Shown here in pieces: positions 43,015-50,360 of a stretch of 64,000 nt of DNA (position 1 is its first letter; every line of letters begins with the position of its first letter). Under the pieces are notes generated by a model. That model saw only the letters and a program-made list of their open reading frames with translations. It did no database searches and was not told the origin of the DNA. The stretch is from Streptomyces chartreusis NRRL 3882. GTDB taxonomy: Bacteria; Actinomycetota; Actinomycetes; Streptomycetales; Streptomycetaceae. The stretch is from contig NZ_LT963352.1 of the NCBI RefSeq assembly GCF_900236475.1, positions 4,944,001 to 5,008,000 on the forward strand, written 5' to 3'. The position numbers and the translations under genes were made by a program.

Positions 43015-43398
43015 GTGCCTACCGGCAAGGTCAAGTGGTTCAACAGCGAGAAGGGCTTCGGCTTTCTCTCCCGCGACGACGGCGGTGACGTCTTCGTCCA
43101 TTCCTCGGTCCTCCCCGCCGGAGTCGAGACGCTCAAGCCCGGACAGCGGGTGGAGTTCGGGGTCGTCGCCGGACAGCGCGGCGACCAGGCGCTGTCCCTG
43201 ACGATTCTGGACCCGACCCCCTCGGTCGCCGCCGCGACCCGCAAGAAGCCGGACGAGCTGGCCTCCATCGTCCAGGATCTGACGACCCTCCTGGAGAACA
43301 TCACGCCGATGCTGGAGCGGGGCCGCTACCCCGAGAAGACCGCCGGCAAGAAGATCGCCGGCCTCCTGCGCGCGGTCGCCGACCAGCTGGACGTGTGA
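43015..43398 (+). CDS. Cold-shock domain protein with C-terminal extension
   Basis: 127 residues: a cold-shock domain (1-67) with TGKVKWFNSEKGFGFLS (RNP1) and DVFVHSSVLPAG (RNP2), then a 60-residue extension starting ATRKKPDELASIVQDLTTLL, helical and rich in Lys/Leu. The extension is not part of ordinary CspA-type proteins and probably mediates protein contacts. GTG 43015 follows GAGGACGAGGAC. Similar long cold-shock proteins are widespread in actinobacteria beside futalosine-pathway genes. Confidence 0.9.
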   Translation: MPTGKVKWFNSEKGFGFLSRDDGGDVFVHSSVLPAGVETLKPGQRVEFGVVAGQRGDQALSLTILDPTPSVAAATRKKPDELASIVQDLTTLLENITPMLERGRYPEKTAGKKIAGLLRAVADQLDV

Positions 43399-43405
43399 CC
43401 TCCGC

Positions 43406-44293
43406 TCAGGGGAATGCGAGCGCGTTCGGGCCGAGGGGTGGCACCAGCCCCTCGGCCGCCGCGCGGGTCAGCAGCCCGCGTACGGCGGCGTAGCCGTCCT
43501 CGCCGAGGTCGGCGGTGAACTCGTTGACGTACAGCCCGATGTGCTGGTCGGCGACGGCCGGGTCCATCTCCTGGGCGTGCTCCATGACGTACGGCCGGGA
43601 CGCCTCGGGGTCGTCCCAGGCGGCCCGGACGGAGGCCCGGATGGAGTCGGCGAGCAGCCGCAGCCGCTGCTCGCCCAGCGACCGCTTGGCGATGATCGCG
43701 CCCAGCGGGATCGGCAGCCCGGTGGTGTTCTCCCAGTGCTCGCCCATGTCGGCCAGCTTGTGCAGTCCGTAGTTCCGGTACGTGAAGCGCGCCTCGTGGA
43801 TCACGAGCCCCGCGTCGACCTTCCCGTCCCGCACGGCCGGCATGATCTCGTGGAACGGCATGACGACGATCTCGCCGATCCCGTCGCGCACGGTGTCCGC
43901 GGCCCACAGCCGGAACAGCAGATAGGCGGTGGACTTCTCACTGGGCACGGCGACCGTACGGCCGGTGAGTCTCCCAAGCTCTCGGCTTCGCTCGAGCAGG
44001 GAGGTGCCCCCACCCTCCGGCTCCCGCGTCAGCACCAGCGGCCCGCACCCCCGCCCCAGCGCACCCCCGCACGGCAGCAGGGCGTACTGCTCCAGCACGT
44101 ACGGCAGCACGGCGTACGACACCTTCAGCACGTCGAACTCGCCGCGCTCGGCCATGCCGTTGGTGATGTCGATGTCGGCGAAGGTCACGTCGAGGGCGGG
44201 GGCGCCGGGGACGCGGCCGTGGGCCAGGGCGTCGAAGACGAAGGTGTCGTTCGGGCAGGGGGAGTAGGCGATCTTCAGCTGCTCAACTGTCAT
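43406..44293 (-). CDS. mqnD: 1,4-dihydroxy-6-naphthoate synthase
   Basis: Converts cyclic dehypoxanthine futalosine to 1,4-dihydroxy-6-naphthoate in the futalosine route to menaquinone. The 295-residue periplasmic-binding-protein fold shows KIAYSPCPNDTFVFDALAHG at the start, VLKVSYAVLPYVLEQYALLP, TVAVPSEKSTAYLLFRLW, LVIHEARFTYRNYGL and DQHIGLYVNEFTADLG. Its ATG lies inside the last codons of mqnB (11-base overlap), so they are translationally coupled. Residues near EGGGTSLLERSRELGRL are encoded by an interspersed repeat (43971-44012) inserted in frame between two otherwise conserved strands. Confidence 0.94.
   Translation of the reverse strand: MTVEQLKIAYSPCPNDTFVFDALAHGRVPGAPALDVTFADIDITNGMAERGEFDVLKVSYAVLPYVLEQYALLPCGGALGRGCGPLVLTREPEGGGTSLLERSRELGRLTGRTVAVPSEKSTAYLLFRLWAADTVRDGIGEIVVMPFHEIMPAVRDGKVDAGLVIHEARFTYRNYGLHKLADMGEHWENTTGLPIPLGAIIAKRSLGEQRLRLLADSIRASVRAAWDDPEASRPYVMEHAQEMDPAVADQHIGLYVNEFTADLGEDGYAAVRGLLTRAAAEGLVPPLGPNALAFP
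43971..44012. repeat. Interspersed palindromic repeat inside mqnD
   Basis: CTCCCAAGCTCTCGGCTTCG then CTCGAGCAGGGAGGTGCCCCCA. I recognise this as a very frequent Streptomyces interspersed repeat (reverse complement starts TGGGGGCACCTCCC), normally between genes. Outer CTCCC/GGGAG and inner CTCTCGGCTTCGCTCGAG form a hairpin. Here it is in frame within mqnD. Confidence 0.75.
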
Positions 44294-45059
44294 GCCGGTT
44301 CCAACTCTCCAGTACGGGCACGAGCTTCCCGAAACCCTCGGTGAGGGCCGCCAGGGCGTCGGGGATACGCCAGGCGGCGCGGTCGCGCGGCCCGACGGCG
44401 TTGGAGATCGCCCGCACCTCCAGCACGGGTACCCCGTGCGCGGCGGCGGCCTCGGCCACCCCGAAGCCCTCCATGGCCTCGGCGAGGGCGGTGGGGTGAC
44501 GCTCCCGGAGCACGGCGGCCCGCTCGGCGGTCCCGGTCACGGTGGACACGGTGAGCACGGCCCCCGTACGGGCCCCGAGGGCGTCGGCGACCAGCCGCAC
44601 GAGGTCCTCCGGCGGGTGGTGACGCACGGTCCCGAACCCGAGCTCGGTGACCGACAGAAACCCGTCATCGGTCTCGGCCCCGAGATCGGCCGCGACGATC
44701 TCCTCGGCGACGACGAGCGACCCCACACTCGCCCCGGGCTGAAACCCCCCACCGATCCCGGCGGAAACGACGAGGTCGTAGGGGGTGCCGTCGAGGGCGG
44801 CGGCGGTCAGGGCGGAGGCGGTGGACGCAGCAGCAAGAGCGGGCCCGACACCGGCGGAGATCACTTGGATGTCGAACGCATCCGTGCCGCACCCGGCGGT
44901 GGGCAGCCGGTCTGCCTGGCCGTGGGCAGTCGTTCCGCTGGGGCGGAACGGGTGGGCACGGCCTGCAACGCCGAGTGCCGTTCCAACGGACCCTGGCGAC
45001 AGCTCAAGCGCCTTCGCCACCGCGTCCCGTTCAACAGCAACCGCGGTGGCGACAAGCAC
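44283..45059 (-). CDS. mqnB: Futalosine hydrolase
   Basis: Nucleosidase removing hypoxanthine from futalosine (giving dehypoxanthine futalosine) in menaquinone synthesis. GTG 45059 gives 258 residues beginning with LVATAVAVERDAV. The MTA/SAH-nucleosidase-like fold shows VISAGVGPALAAASTASAL, DLVVSAGIGGGFQPGASVGS and the catalytic-region MEGFGVAEAAAAHGVP. A segment of about 38 residues between GSVGTALGVAGRA and GCGTDAFDIQVISAG is not expected in the family and coincides with an interspersed repeat at 44922-44959. It overlaps mqnD and lies 23 bases after the DUF2771 gene. Confidence 0.92.
   Translation of the reverse strand: MLVATAVAVERDAVAKALELSPGSVGTALGVAGRAHPFRPSGTTAHGQADRLPTAGCGTDAFDIQVISAGVGPALAAASTASALTAAALDGTPYDLVVSAGIGGGFQPGASVGSLVVAEEIVAADLGAETDDGFLSVTELGFGTVRHHPPEDLVRLVADALGARTGAVLTVSTVTGTAERAAVLRERHPTALAEAMEGFGVAEAAAAHGVPVLEVRAISNAVGPRDRAAWRIPDALAALTEGFGKLVPVLESWNRHDS
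44922..44959. repeat. Interspersed palindromic repeat inside mqnB
   Basis: GTGGGCAGTCGTTCCGCTGG followed by GGCGGAACGGGTGGGCAC. The perfect stem GTTCCGC/GCGGAAC lies inside GTGGGCA...TGGGCAC ends. It is the same family as the element at 32030-32067 in the opposite orientation. It is in frame and encodes VPTRSAP-like low-complexity residues in alternative frames and AHPFRPSGTTAHG in mqnB. Confidence 0.75.
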
Positions 45060-45082
45060 CCTGCCCAGCCCAGCGGCAGCGA

Positions 45083-45556
45083 TTACGCGTCCTTCTCCAG
45101 CTTGAAGTTCCACAACCCGGACGTGTCCTTCTCGCCCTCCTTGATGGACACCAGCGTCGAGTTGCCCTGCGCCCCGTACTGCGCGTTGAAGAACACGCTG
45201 CCCGGAATGGTGCGGTACGTCTTCGTGCTGGAGTCGGTCAGCGGCTGACCGTTCATCAGGATCGTCCAGCCCTTGTCCGCGATCTCCGGGTCGACACCGA
45301 AGCGCACGGTCTCGTCCGGGTCGACGGAGATGGTCTTGACGCCCTTGTCCTTCAGGCACTGGGTGAGATCGGACGGCTTCAGGGCATCGCCCTCGCCGCC
45401 ACAGGTGGCCTCGGAGTTCACCGAGTCGTGGCCCACGGTGACCGTGGCCATCGGCGTCGGCTTGTCACAGGCCGAGAGGACGAGCAGTCCGGCGGACACG
45501 ACGCCGGCGGCGGCGACGGCGCGGCGGCGTCGCACAGCGGATTGCAACCTGGTCAT
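45083..45556 (-). CDS. DUF2771 lipoprotein
   Basis: 157-residue predicted lipoprotein. Signal peptide RLQSAVRRRRAVAAAGVVSA with lipobox LSAC (acceptor Cys at about 30), then a single extracellular domain with a likely disulphide pair (TCGG...TQCLKD). The block ETVRFGVDPEIADKGWTILM followed by NGQPLTDSSTKTYRTIPGSV is typical of DUF2771. Function unknown. It lies 23 bases upstream of mqnB on the same strand, so it is probably the first gene of an operon with mqnB and mqnD. Confidence 0.85.
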   Translation of the reverse strand: MTRLQSAVRRRRAVAAAGVVSAGLLVLSACDKPTPMATVTVGHDSVNSEATCGGEGDALKPSDLTQCLKDKGVKTISVDPDETVRFGVDPEIADKGWTILMNGQPLTDSSTKTYRTIPGSVFFNAQYGAQGNSTLVSIKEGEKDTSGLWNFKLEKDA

Positions 45557-45618
45557 GGGCGAAGGCTATCTGGCCCGCCGCCCGCCCCGCCCACGCGGGG
45601 TACGGCGTGCCCCTACGG

Positions 45619-47091
45619 CTACGCGACGCGCGGCCGTGCCGCACCGCCGCGCCGGGCCGAGGCGATCAGCCCCCGTACGGTCGTCAGCCAGCCCGTGCCG
45701 ACGATCGCGGCGCCCACCGCCAGCCCGAGCGTGCCGATCAGCGGCATCGCGATGCCGACCGCCCCGCCGAGCACCCAGGACATCTGGAGCAGTGTCTCGG
45801 AGCGGGCGAAGGCCGACGTCCGGACCAGTTCGGGCACGTCCCGCTGGATCAGCGCGTCGAGCGACAGCTTGGCCAGGGCCTGCGCGAAGCCGGCGATCGC
45901 GGCCAGGCCGGCCACCAGGACCGCGCCGAAGAACAACGCTGCCGTGATCGCCGCCCCCAGCACACACGCCACGACCGTCACGATGATGATCTCCGGCGCC
46001 CGGGACCGGAGCCACGCCCCCACGGCCGTACCGAGCGCGTTGCCCGCGCCCGCCGCCACGCCCACTGTCCCCAGGGACACGGCGGCGCTCTGGCCGGAGA
46101 TCGGATGCTCGCGCAGCAGGAAGGCGAGGAAGAAGATCAGGAAGCCGGTGAGGCAGCGGATGGCGGCGTTGGCGGCCAGGGCGTGGGTGACGGCCGGGCC
46201 GACCGTGCGCAGCCCGGGGCGCTTGACGGGACGGCGGTGCGGCCCGTGCAGGTGCTCCTCGTCCGCGGCCAGCAGCGCGGTGTCCTCGCCCTTCGCGGAG
46301 TCGACCTTCGGCGGCAGCGTGAACGACAGGATCGTCCCTGCCACGAAGATCACGAAGGCGCCGTAGAGCGGCCAGCGCGGCCCGATCTGCTGGAGTCCGG
46401 CACCGATCGGCGCGGCGATGCCCGTGGCGAGGAGCCCGCCGAGGGTGACCCGCGAGTTGGCCTTCACCAGGGAGAAGCCGGGCGGCAGCAGCCGGGGCAC
46501 GACGGCGCTTCTGACCACCCCGTACGCCTTCGACGCGACGAGGACGCCGAGCGCCGCCGGATACAGCTGGAGGCTGCCGCTGACGACCGCGCCGGACAGG
46601 ATCAGCGCGAGCAGCGCCCGGGCCAGCATCGCCCCGGCCATCGCGGCCCGGCGGCCGTGCGGGAGGCGGTCGAGCAGCGGGCCGATCACCGGCGCGAGGA
46701 GGGTGAAGGGCGCCATGGTGATGGCGAGGTACAGCGCGACCCGGCCCCGGGCCTCGTCGGTCGGCACGGAGAAGAACACCGTGGACGCGAGGGCGACGGT
46801 GATCATCACGTCTCCGGCGCCGTTCACACCGTGCAGCTCGATCAGCTTTCCGAGGCCGGACTCGCCGGCGCCGTGCGCGTGGGTGGCCTTGCGGATGCCG
46901 CGGGCGGTGCCGGTGAACGGGAGGTGCAGGGCACGGCCGACCGCGCGGAGGGAGCCGCCCAGACGGCCCGGCCCGCTCAGTCGGCTGCTTCCCTTGACCC
47001 CTTTCGACCCACCGGTCCCGGTGGTGCCCTGGGGCGTCCTCGCGGCTGCCACGACGTCATAGTGCCCCGAGATGGCAGTGGGTAGTGCCAT
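45619..47091 (-). CDS. MFS transporter
   Basis: 490-residue major facilitator with about 12 membrane helices; the substrate is unknown. A cytoplasmic N-terminus of about 85 residues, Gly/Ser-rich, precedes the first helix GDVMITVALASTVFF. The loop GPLLDRLPHGRRAAMAG is a fair MFS motif A, and the second half starts near HALAANAAIRCLTGFLIFFL. ATG 47091 is the longest start; GTG 47056 is possible and no site is clearly better. Its last codons lie 62 bases from the DUF2771 gene start, on the same strand. Confidence 0.85.
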   Translation of the reverse strand: MALPTAISGHYDVVAAARTPQGTTGTGGSKGVKGSSRLSGPGRLGGSLRAVGRALHLPFTGTARGIRKATHAHGAGESGLGKLIELHGVNGAGDVMITVALASTVFFSVPTDEARGRVALYLAITMAPFTLLAPVIGPLLDRLPHGRRAAMAGAMLARALLALILSGAVVSGSLQLYPAALGVLVASKAYGVVRSAVVPRLLPPGFSLVKANSRVTLGGLLATGIAAPIGAGLQQIGPRWPLYGAFVIFVAGTILSFTLPPKVDSAKGEDTALLAADEEHLHGPHRRPVKRPGLRTVGPAVTHALAANAAIRCLTGFLIFFLAFLLREHPISGQSAAVSLGTVGVAAGAGNALGTAVGAWLRSRAPEIIIVTVVACVLGAAITAALFFGAVLVAGLAAIAGFAQALAKLSLDALIQRDVPELVRTSAFARSETLLQMSWVLGGAVGIAMPLIGTLGLAVGAAIVGTGWLTTVRGLIASARRGGAARPRVA

Positions 47092-47334
47092 TACCGCTTG
47101 TATAGGGCCTGTGGGGTGACTGTCCGGGTTGCCGGGGAGCGGTCGACACGGTCGTCGGAACCGTCGGTCAGGACCGTCGGTGTACGCGAAGTGGGGCGGA
47201 AGGGTAGCGTGCGTATCTCAGCCATCCCGCAAAATGGATGAAGGACGTCGACGCGGTCCCCTGGTCCGCTCCGTCCGCCCCCGGCGCTGGGAGTGGCGCA
47301 CACGTGAGACGGCGTATGGAGAGAAGCGATACCT

Positions 47335-48249
47335 GTGAGCGCAGCGACAACGCGAAGCCGCACCCCTGACCGTCTGTGCGCCGAGGCCGTCGACCTCGCA
47401 CGGGGCGCCGCCGAGGAGGCCGCGGCACCCGGCATCGTCGGCGAGCACGTGGGGCTCGTCTCCGAGGGGGATCGCGTTGTCACGCACTTCTTCGAGTGCC
47501 GGGAGCTCGGGTACCGGGGCTGGCGCTGGGCCGTGACGGTGGCCCGGGCGTCCCGGGCGAAGATCGTCACGGTGGACGAGGCGGTGCTGCTGCCCGGCCC
47601 GGACGCGGTGCTCGCGCCGGAGTGGGTGCCGTGGAGCGAGCGGCTGCGCCCCGGTGACATGGGCCCGGGCGATCTGCTGCCCACCGACGCGGAGGACCTG
47701 CGTCTGGAGCCCGGCTGGACCGGCGAGGACGAGCCGCCGCCGAACTCCATCGTCTCCGAGGAGATGGCCGCACTGGCGGAGGCCGAGGACGCGGAGGTCA
47801 CGGCGGGGCCGCCGGCCGTCCCCGCCCGCGGCTCGATCGCGGCGGTGGCCGAGGAACTCGGCGTGCGTCGTGCCCGGGTGCTGTCCCGCTACGGCCTGCA
47901 CATCGCCGCCGACCGCTGGGAGGAAGCCTTCGGTCCCAAGACCCCGATGGCACAGGCGGCCCCCGCCGCCTGCGTGAGCTGCGGCTTCCTGCTCCGTATC
48001 GGTGGTTCCCTGGGCCAGGCCTTCGGCGTCTGCGCCAACGAGTTCTCCCCGGCCGACGGCCGCGTCGTCTCCCTGGCCTACGGCTGCGGCGGGCACTCCG
48101 AGGCGGCGGTCATGCCGAAGCCGCCGCAGCCGGCTCCGCCGGTCATCGACGAGACCCGCGTGGACCCGTTCCCGCTGCGCCCGGCCCCGGACTCGGGCTC
48201 GGTCCCGGCGACGGCGGACGAGGACACGGAGGAACTGGGCCACTCGTAG
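47335..48249 (+). CDS. DUF3027 domain protein
   Basis: 304 residues, an actinobacterial DUF3027 protein. The conserved core is GEHVGLVSEGDRVVTHFFEC, GYRGWRWAVTVARASRAK, PEWVPWSERLRPGDMGPGDL and, after an acidic linker, SIAAVAEELGVRRARVLSRY. That last part includes a predicted helix-turn-helix. Near the C-terminus CVSCGFLLRIGGSLGQAFGV, then CANEFSP and YGCGGHSEA, form a likely zinc site. Cytoplasmic, function unknown. GTG 47335 follows GGAGAAG. Confidence 0.88.
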   Translation: MSAATTRSRTPDRLCAEAVDLARGAAEEAAAPGIVGEHVGLVSEGDRVVTHFFECRELGYRGWRWAVTVARASRAKIVTVDEAVLLPGPDAVLAPEWVPWSERLRPGDMGPGDLLPTDAEDLRLEPGWTGEDEPPPNSIVSEEMAALAEAEDAEVTAGPPAVPARGSIAAVAEELGVRRARVLSRYGLHIAADRWEEAFGPKTPMAQAAPAACVSCGFLLRIGGSLGQAFGVCANEFSPADGRVVSLAYGCGGHSEAAVMPKPPQPAPPVIDETRVDPFPLRPAPDSGSVPATADEDTEELGHS

Positions 48250-48276
48250 CGGTGTCCCCGCCCGGCTGCGGATCGA

Positions 48277-48988
48277 CTACTTGTCCTGCTCGTCCGCGAA
48301 GATCTCTTCGGCGGTCGGGGCGGTGGCGGCACGGATGAGCCATTGGTCCAGGATCTCGGGGTCGTCGCAGTTGGTGATCCGTTCGCGCATCTGGTCGGGG
48401 ACGTGGATGCCGCGCGCTTTCAGGACGGTCAGCACGTCCTTGGCCGCACGCTCTGTACGGCCTTCGTCGCGGATTTCTTCTGAGATGTACGACTTGTAGA
48501 AGGACAGGTCCACGGCCACCAGGTTCCTCCACAGTTCCGCGGCCGGGTGCTTGCCCAGGCCTTGTGCGATGAGTTCGACGATCGGGTCGGCGATGGGGTG
48601 CGGTGTGTCCCGCAGGACGGTTGTCACTGCTTTGAGTATGGCCCCGATGTCCTGATGCCTGACGTGGCTGATGGCGGACAGCGTGGCGAGCGCGAGGTCT
48701 TTGCGCACTTCGGCCGGGTCGGTGAGCACCGGCATGTTGTGCGGTCCCGCGACCAGCGGGCGCAGGGTGAGCAGGAGCCACTGGGGAGGGCCGAAGCTGA
48801 CCGGGCGCGCCGCCCATTCCGCGGTGGCGCGGTCCTGGCAGACGACCAGGAGCAACGGCTGGAGGTGTCGACGCGGCGTTCGAGGTGGGTGGGGCGAAGT
48901 CGATGCCCAGTACTTCGGAGACCCGGGAGAACAGCCCGGGGTGGTCCTGGAAGATGCGGTGCATCGCCTCGTGGGGCGAGCTGACCAT
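48277..48988 (-). pseudogene. Decayed PD-(D/E)XK nuclease-family (Rpn/transposase-like) gene
   Basis: Three pieces of one known Streptomyces family sit in three frames. From ATG 48988: SSPHEAMHRIFQDHPGLFSR to DFAPPTS. Then a tiny island ERRVDT in another frame near 48885. Then in a third frame LLLVVCQDRATAEWAARPVS to IFADEQDK ending at 48277. In the intact family the missing parts between islands hold the VEVLPTDLTEARPVERRVDT and AVEAQGKKDP segments with the catalytic Glu-x-Lys. Two deletions have thus removed the active site and broken the frame. Confidence 0.75.
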
Positions 48989-49160
48989 GGGGTGTCAGGC
49001 CTTTCGTCGGGTCGCGCCGAGAGTAGGGCCGACAATCAGGCGCCACGCCAACCGAGTTGGGGATGTTCACCCGGGCGGGTGAGCGGATGCCGGGGCGGGA
49101 GGGGCGGGGTTTGGCGGGGCCCTTCACTGTCGTTGTTCGGGTGCGACGGAGGGATACGGC

Positions 49161-50034
49161 ATGACGGTCGAGGCAGGGGCGGGGCGGCTCAGGACCGAGG
49201 CGGACGAGCCGGGTTGGGAGGTGGACCCGGACGACGAGTGGGGTGTCGCGGTCATCGCCACGGTGGGGCGGCAGCTGAAGCTGCGGCGGGAGGCGGTGGG
49301 GATCCGGGCCGCCGAGTTCGGGACGGCCGTCGGGTACGGCGAGGACATGGTCTACAAGATCGAGGGCGGGAAGCGGATTCCCCGCCAGGAGTATCTGGTC
49401 AAGGCCGACGAGGTGTTGGGCGCGGGTGGGCTCATCGCGGCGACGTGGGAGGACGTCAAGAAGGTCCGGTACCCGAAGAAGGTGCGGGACCTGGCGCAGA
49501 TGGAGGCCAAGGCGGTCGAGCTCCAGCTCTACGACCCGCTGAACGTCCACGGGCTGTTGCAGACGCCGGAGTACGCACGCGGGCTGCTCCTGATGCGGCG
49601 CCCCGCGTACACCGAGGAGGAGGTGGAGCGGTTCATCGCGGCGCGGGTGGCCCGCAAGGCCGTCTTCGAACGGGATCCGGCGCCCGAGATCAGTTTCGTC
49701 CTGGAGGAGTGGACGCTGAGGCGTCCCCTGGGAGACCGGGCGGTGCTGCGCCGACAGCTGACACCTGCTTGAGGCGGGACAGTTGCGGAACGTCGAGCTT
49801 CAGGTGATGCCGATGGACCGCGAGGAGCACGCCGGTGTGGACGGTGGCATCGAGGTGCTGAAGTTCGAGGATGGTTCGGCGGTGGGGCGTTCACCAGTGG
49901 TGGCCAACGGCAGGCCGGTCTCCGAGCCGAGGCAGCTCCGTATCCTGGAACTGCGGTACGGCATCATCCGGGCGCAGGCCCTCACTCCTCGTGAGTCGAC
50001 GGCCTTCATCGAGCAACTGCTGGGGGAAACATGA
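49161..50034 (+). pseudogene. Helix-turn-helix regulator (DUF5753 type) broken by a 2-base deletion
   Basis: The first part, 49161-49772, encodes an XRE-type helix-turn-helix (VGRQLKLRREAVGIRAAEFG, YGEDMVYKIEGGKRIPRQEY) and the start of a DUF5753 ligand-type domain (DLAQMEAKAVELQLYDPLNV, EEWTLRRPLGDRAVLRRQL). It stops early at TPA. Restoring two bases at about 49761-49764, where CAGCTGACACCTG replaces the expected CAGCTGGAGCACCTG, continues in frame as HLLEAGQLRNVELQVM to TPRESTAFIEQLLGET at 50034. The rest is intact, so the lesion is recent or possibly a sequencing error. ATGA overlap with the DUF397 gene. Confidence 0.82.
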
Positions 50035-50285
50035 TCCGCAACATAGACCTGGTGTGGTTCAAGAGCAGCTACAGCAGTGGCAGCGAGGGTGACTCCTGCG
50101 TCGAGGTGGCGCTGAGCTGGTTCAAGAGCAGCTACAGCAGCAGCAGCGAAGGTGACTCCTGTGTCGAGGTCGCCACCACCCCCGCCACTGTCCACATCCG
50201 CGACTCCAAGCACACCGAAGGTCCCCGGCTCGCCGTCGCCTCCGCCGCATGGGCGGATTTCGTGACGTTCGCCTCCGGGAGCTGA
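50031..50285 (+). CDS. DUF397 protein with internal duplication
   Basis: 84 residues. DUF397 proteins are small partners of DUF5753 helix-turn-helix regulators in Streptomyces, some described as toxin-antitoxin-like or antibiotic-modulating pairs. The conserved core WFKSSYSS(G/S)SEGDSCVEVA is present twice in a row (residues 7-27 and 28-48), followed by a single VHIRDSKH...LAVASAAWADFVTF end. A normal member has one copy. ATG 50031 overlaps the regulator stop as ATGA. Its regulator is frameshifted, so this gene may now be uncontrolled or silent. Confidence 0.88.
   Translation: MIRNIDLVWFKSSYSSGSEGDSCVEVALSWFKSSYSSSSEGDSCVEVATTPATVHIRDSKHTEGPRLAVASAAWADFVTFASGS
50049..50174 (+). repeat. 63-bp in-frame tandem duplication in the DUF397 gene
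   Basis: Units 50049-50111 and 50112-50174 are nearly identical at the DNA level (differences are mainly synonymous or Gly/Ser), so duplication is recent. Confidence 0.92.
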
Positions 50286-50360
50286 ACCGGGGCCGGACGG
50301 CGCGCGCACCCCCGCTCCCCAGGCGGTACCTTCGTCCTCTCGTCGATGAGGAGAAGGAAC

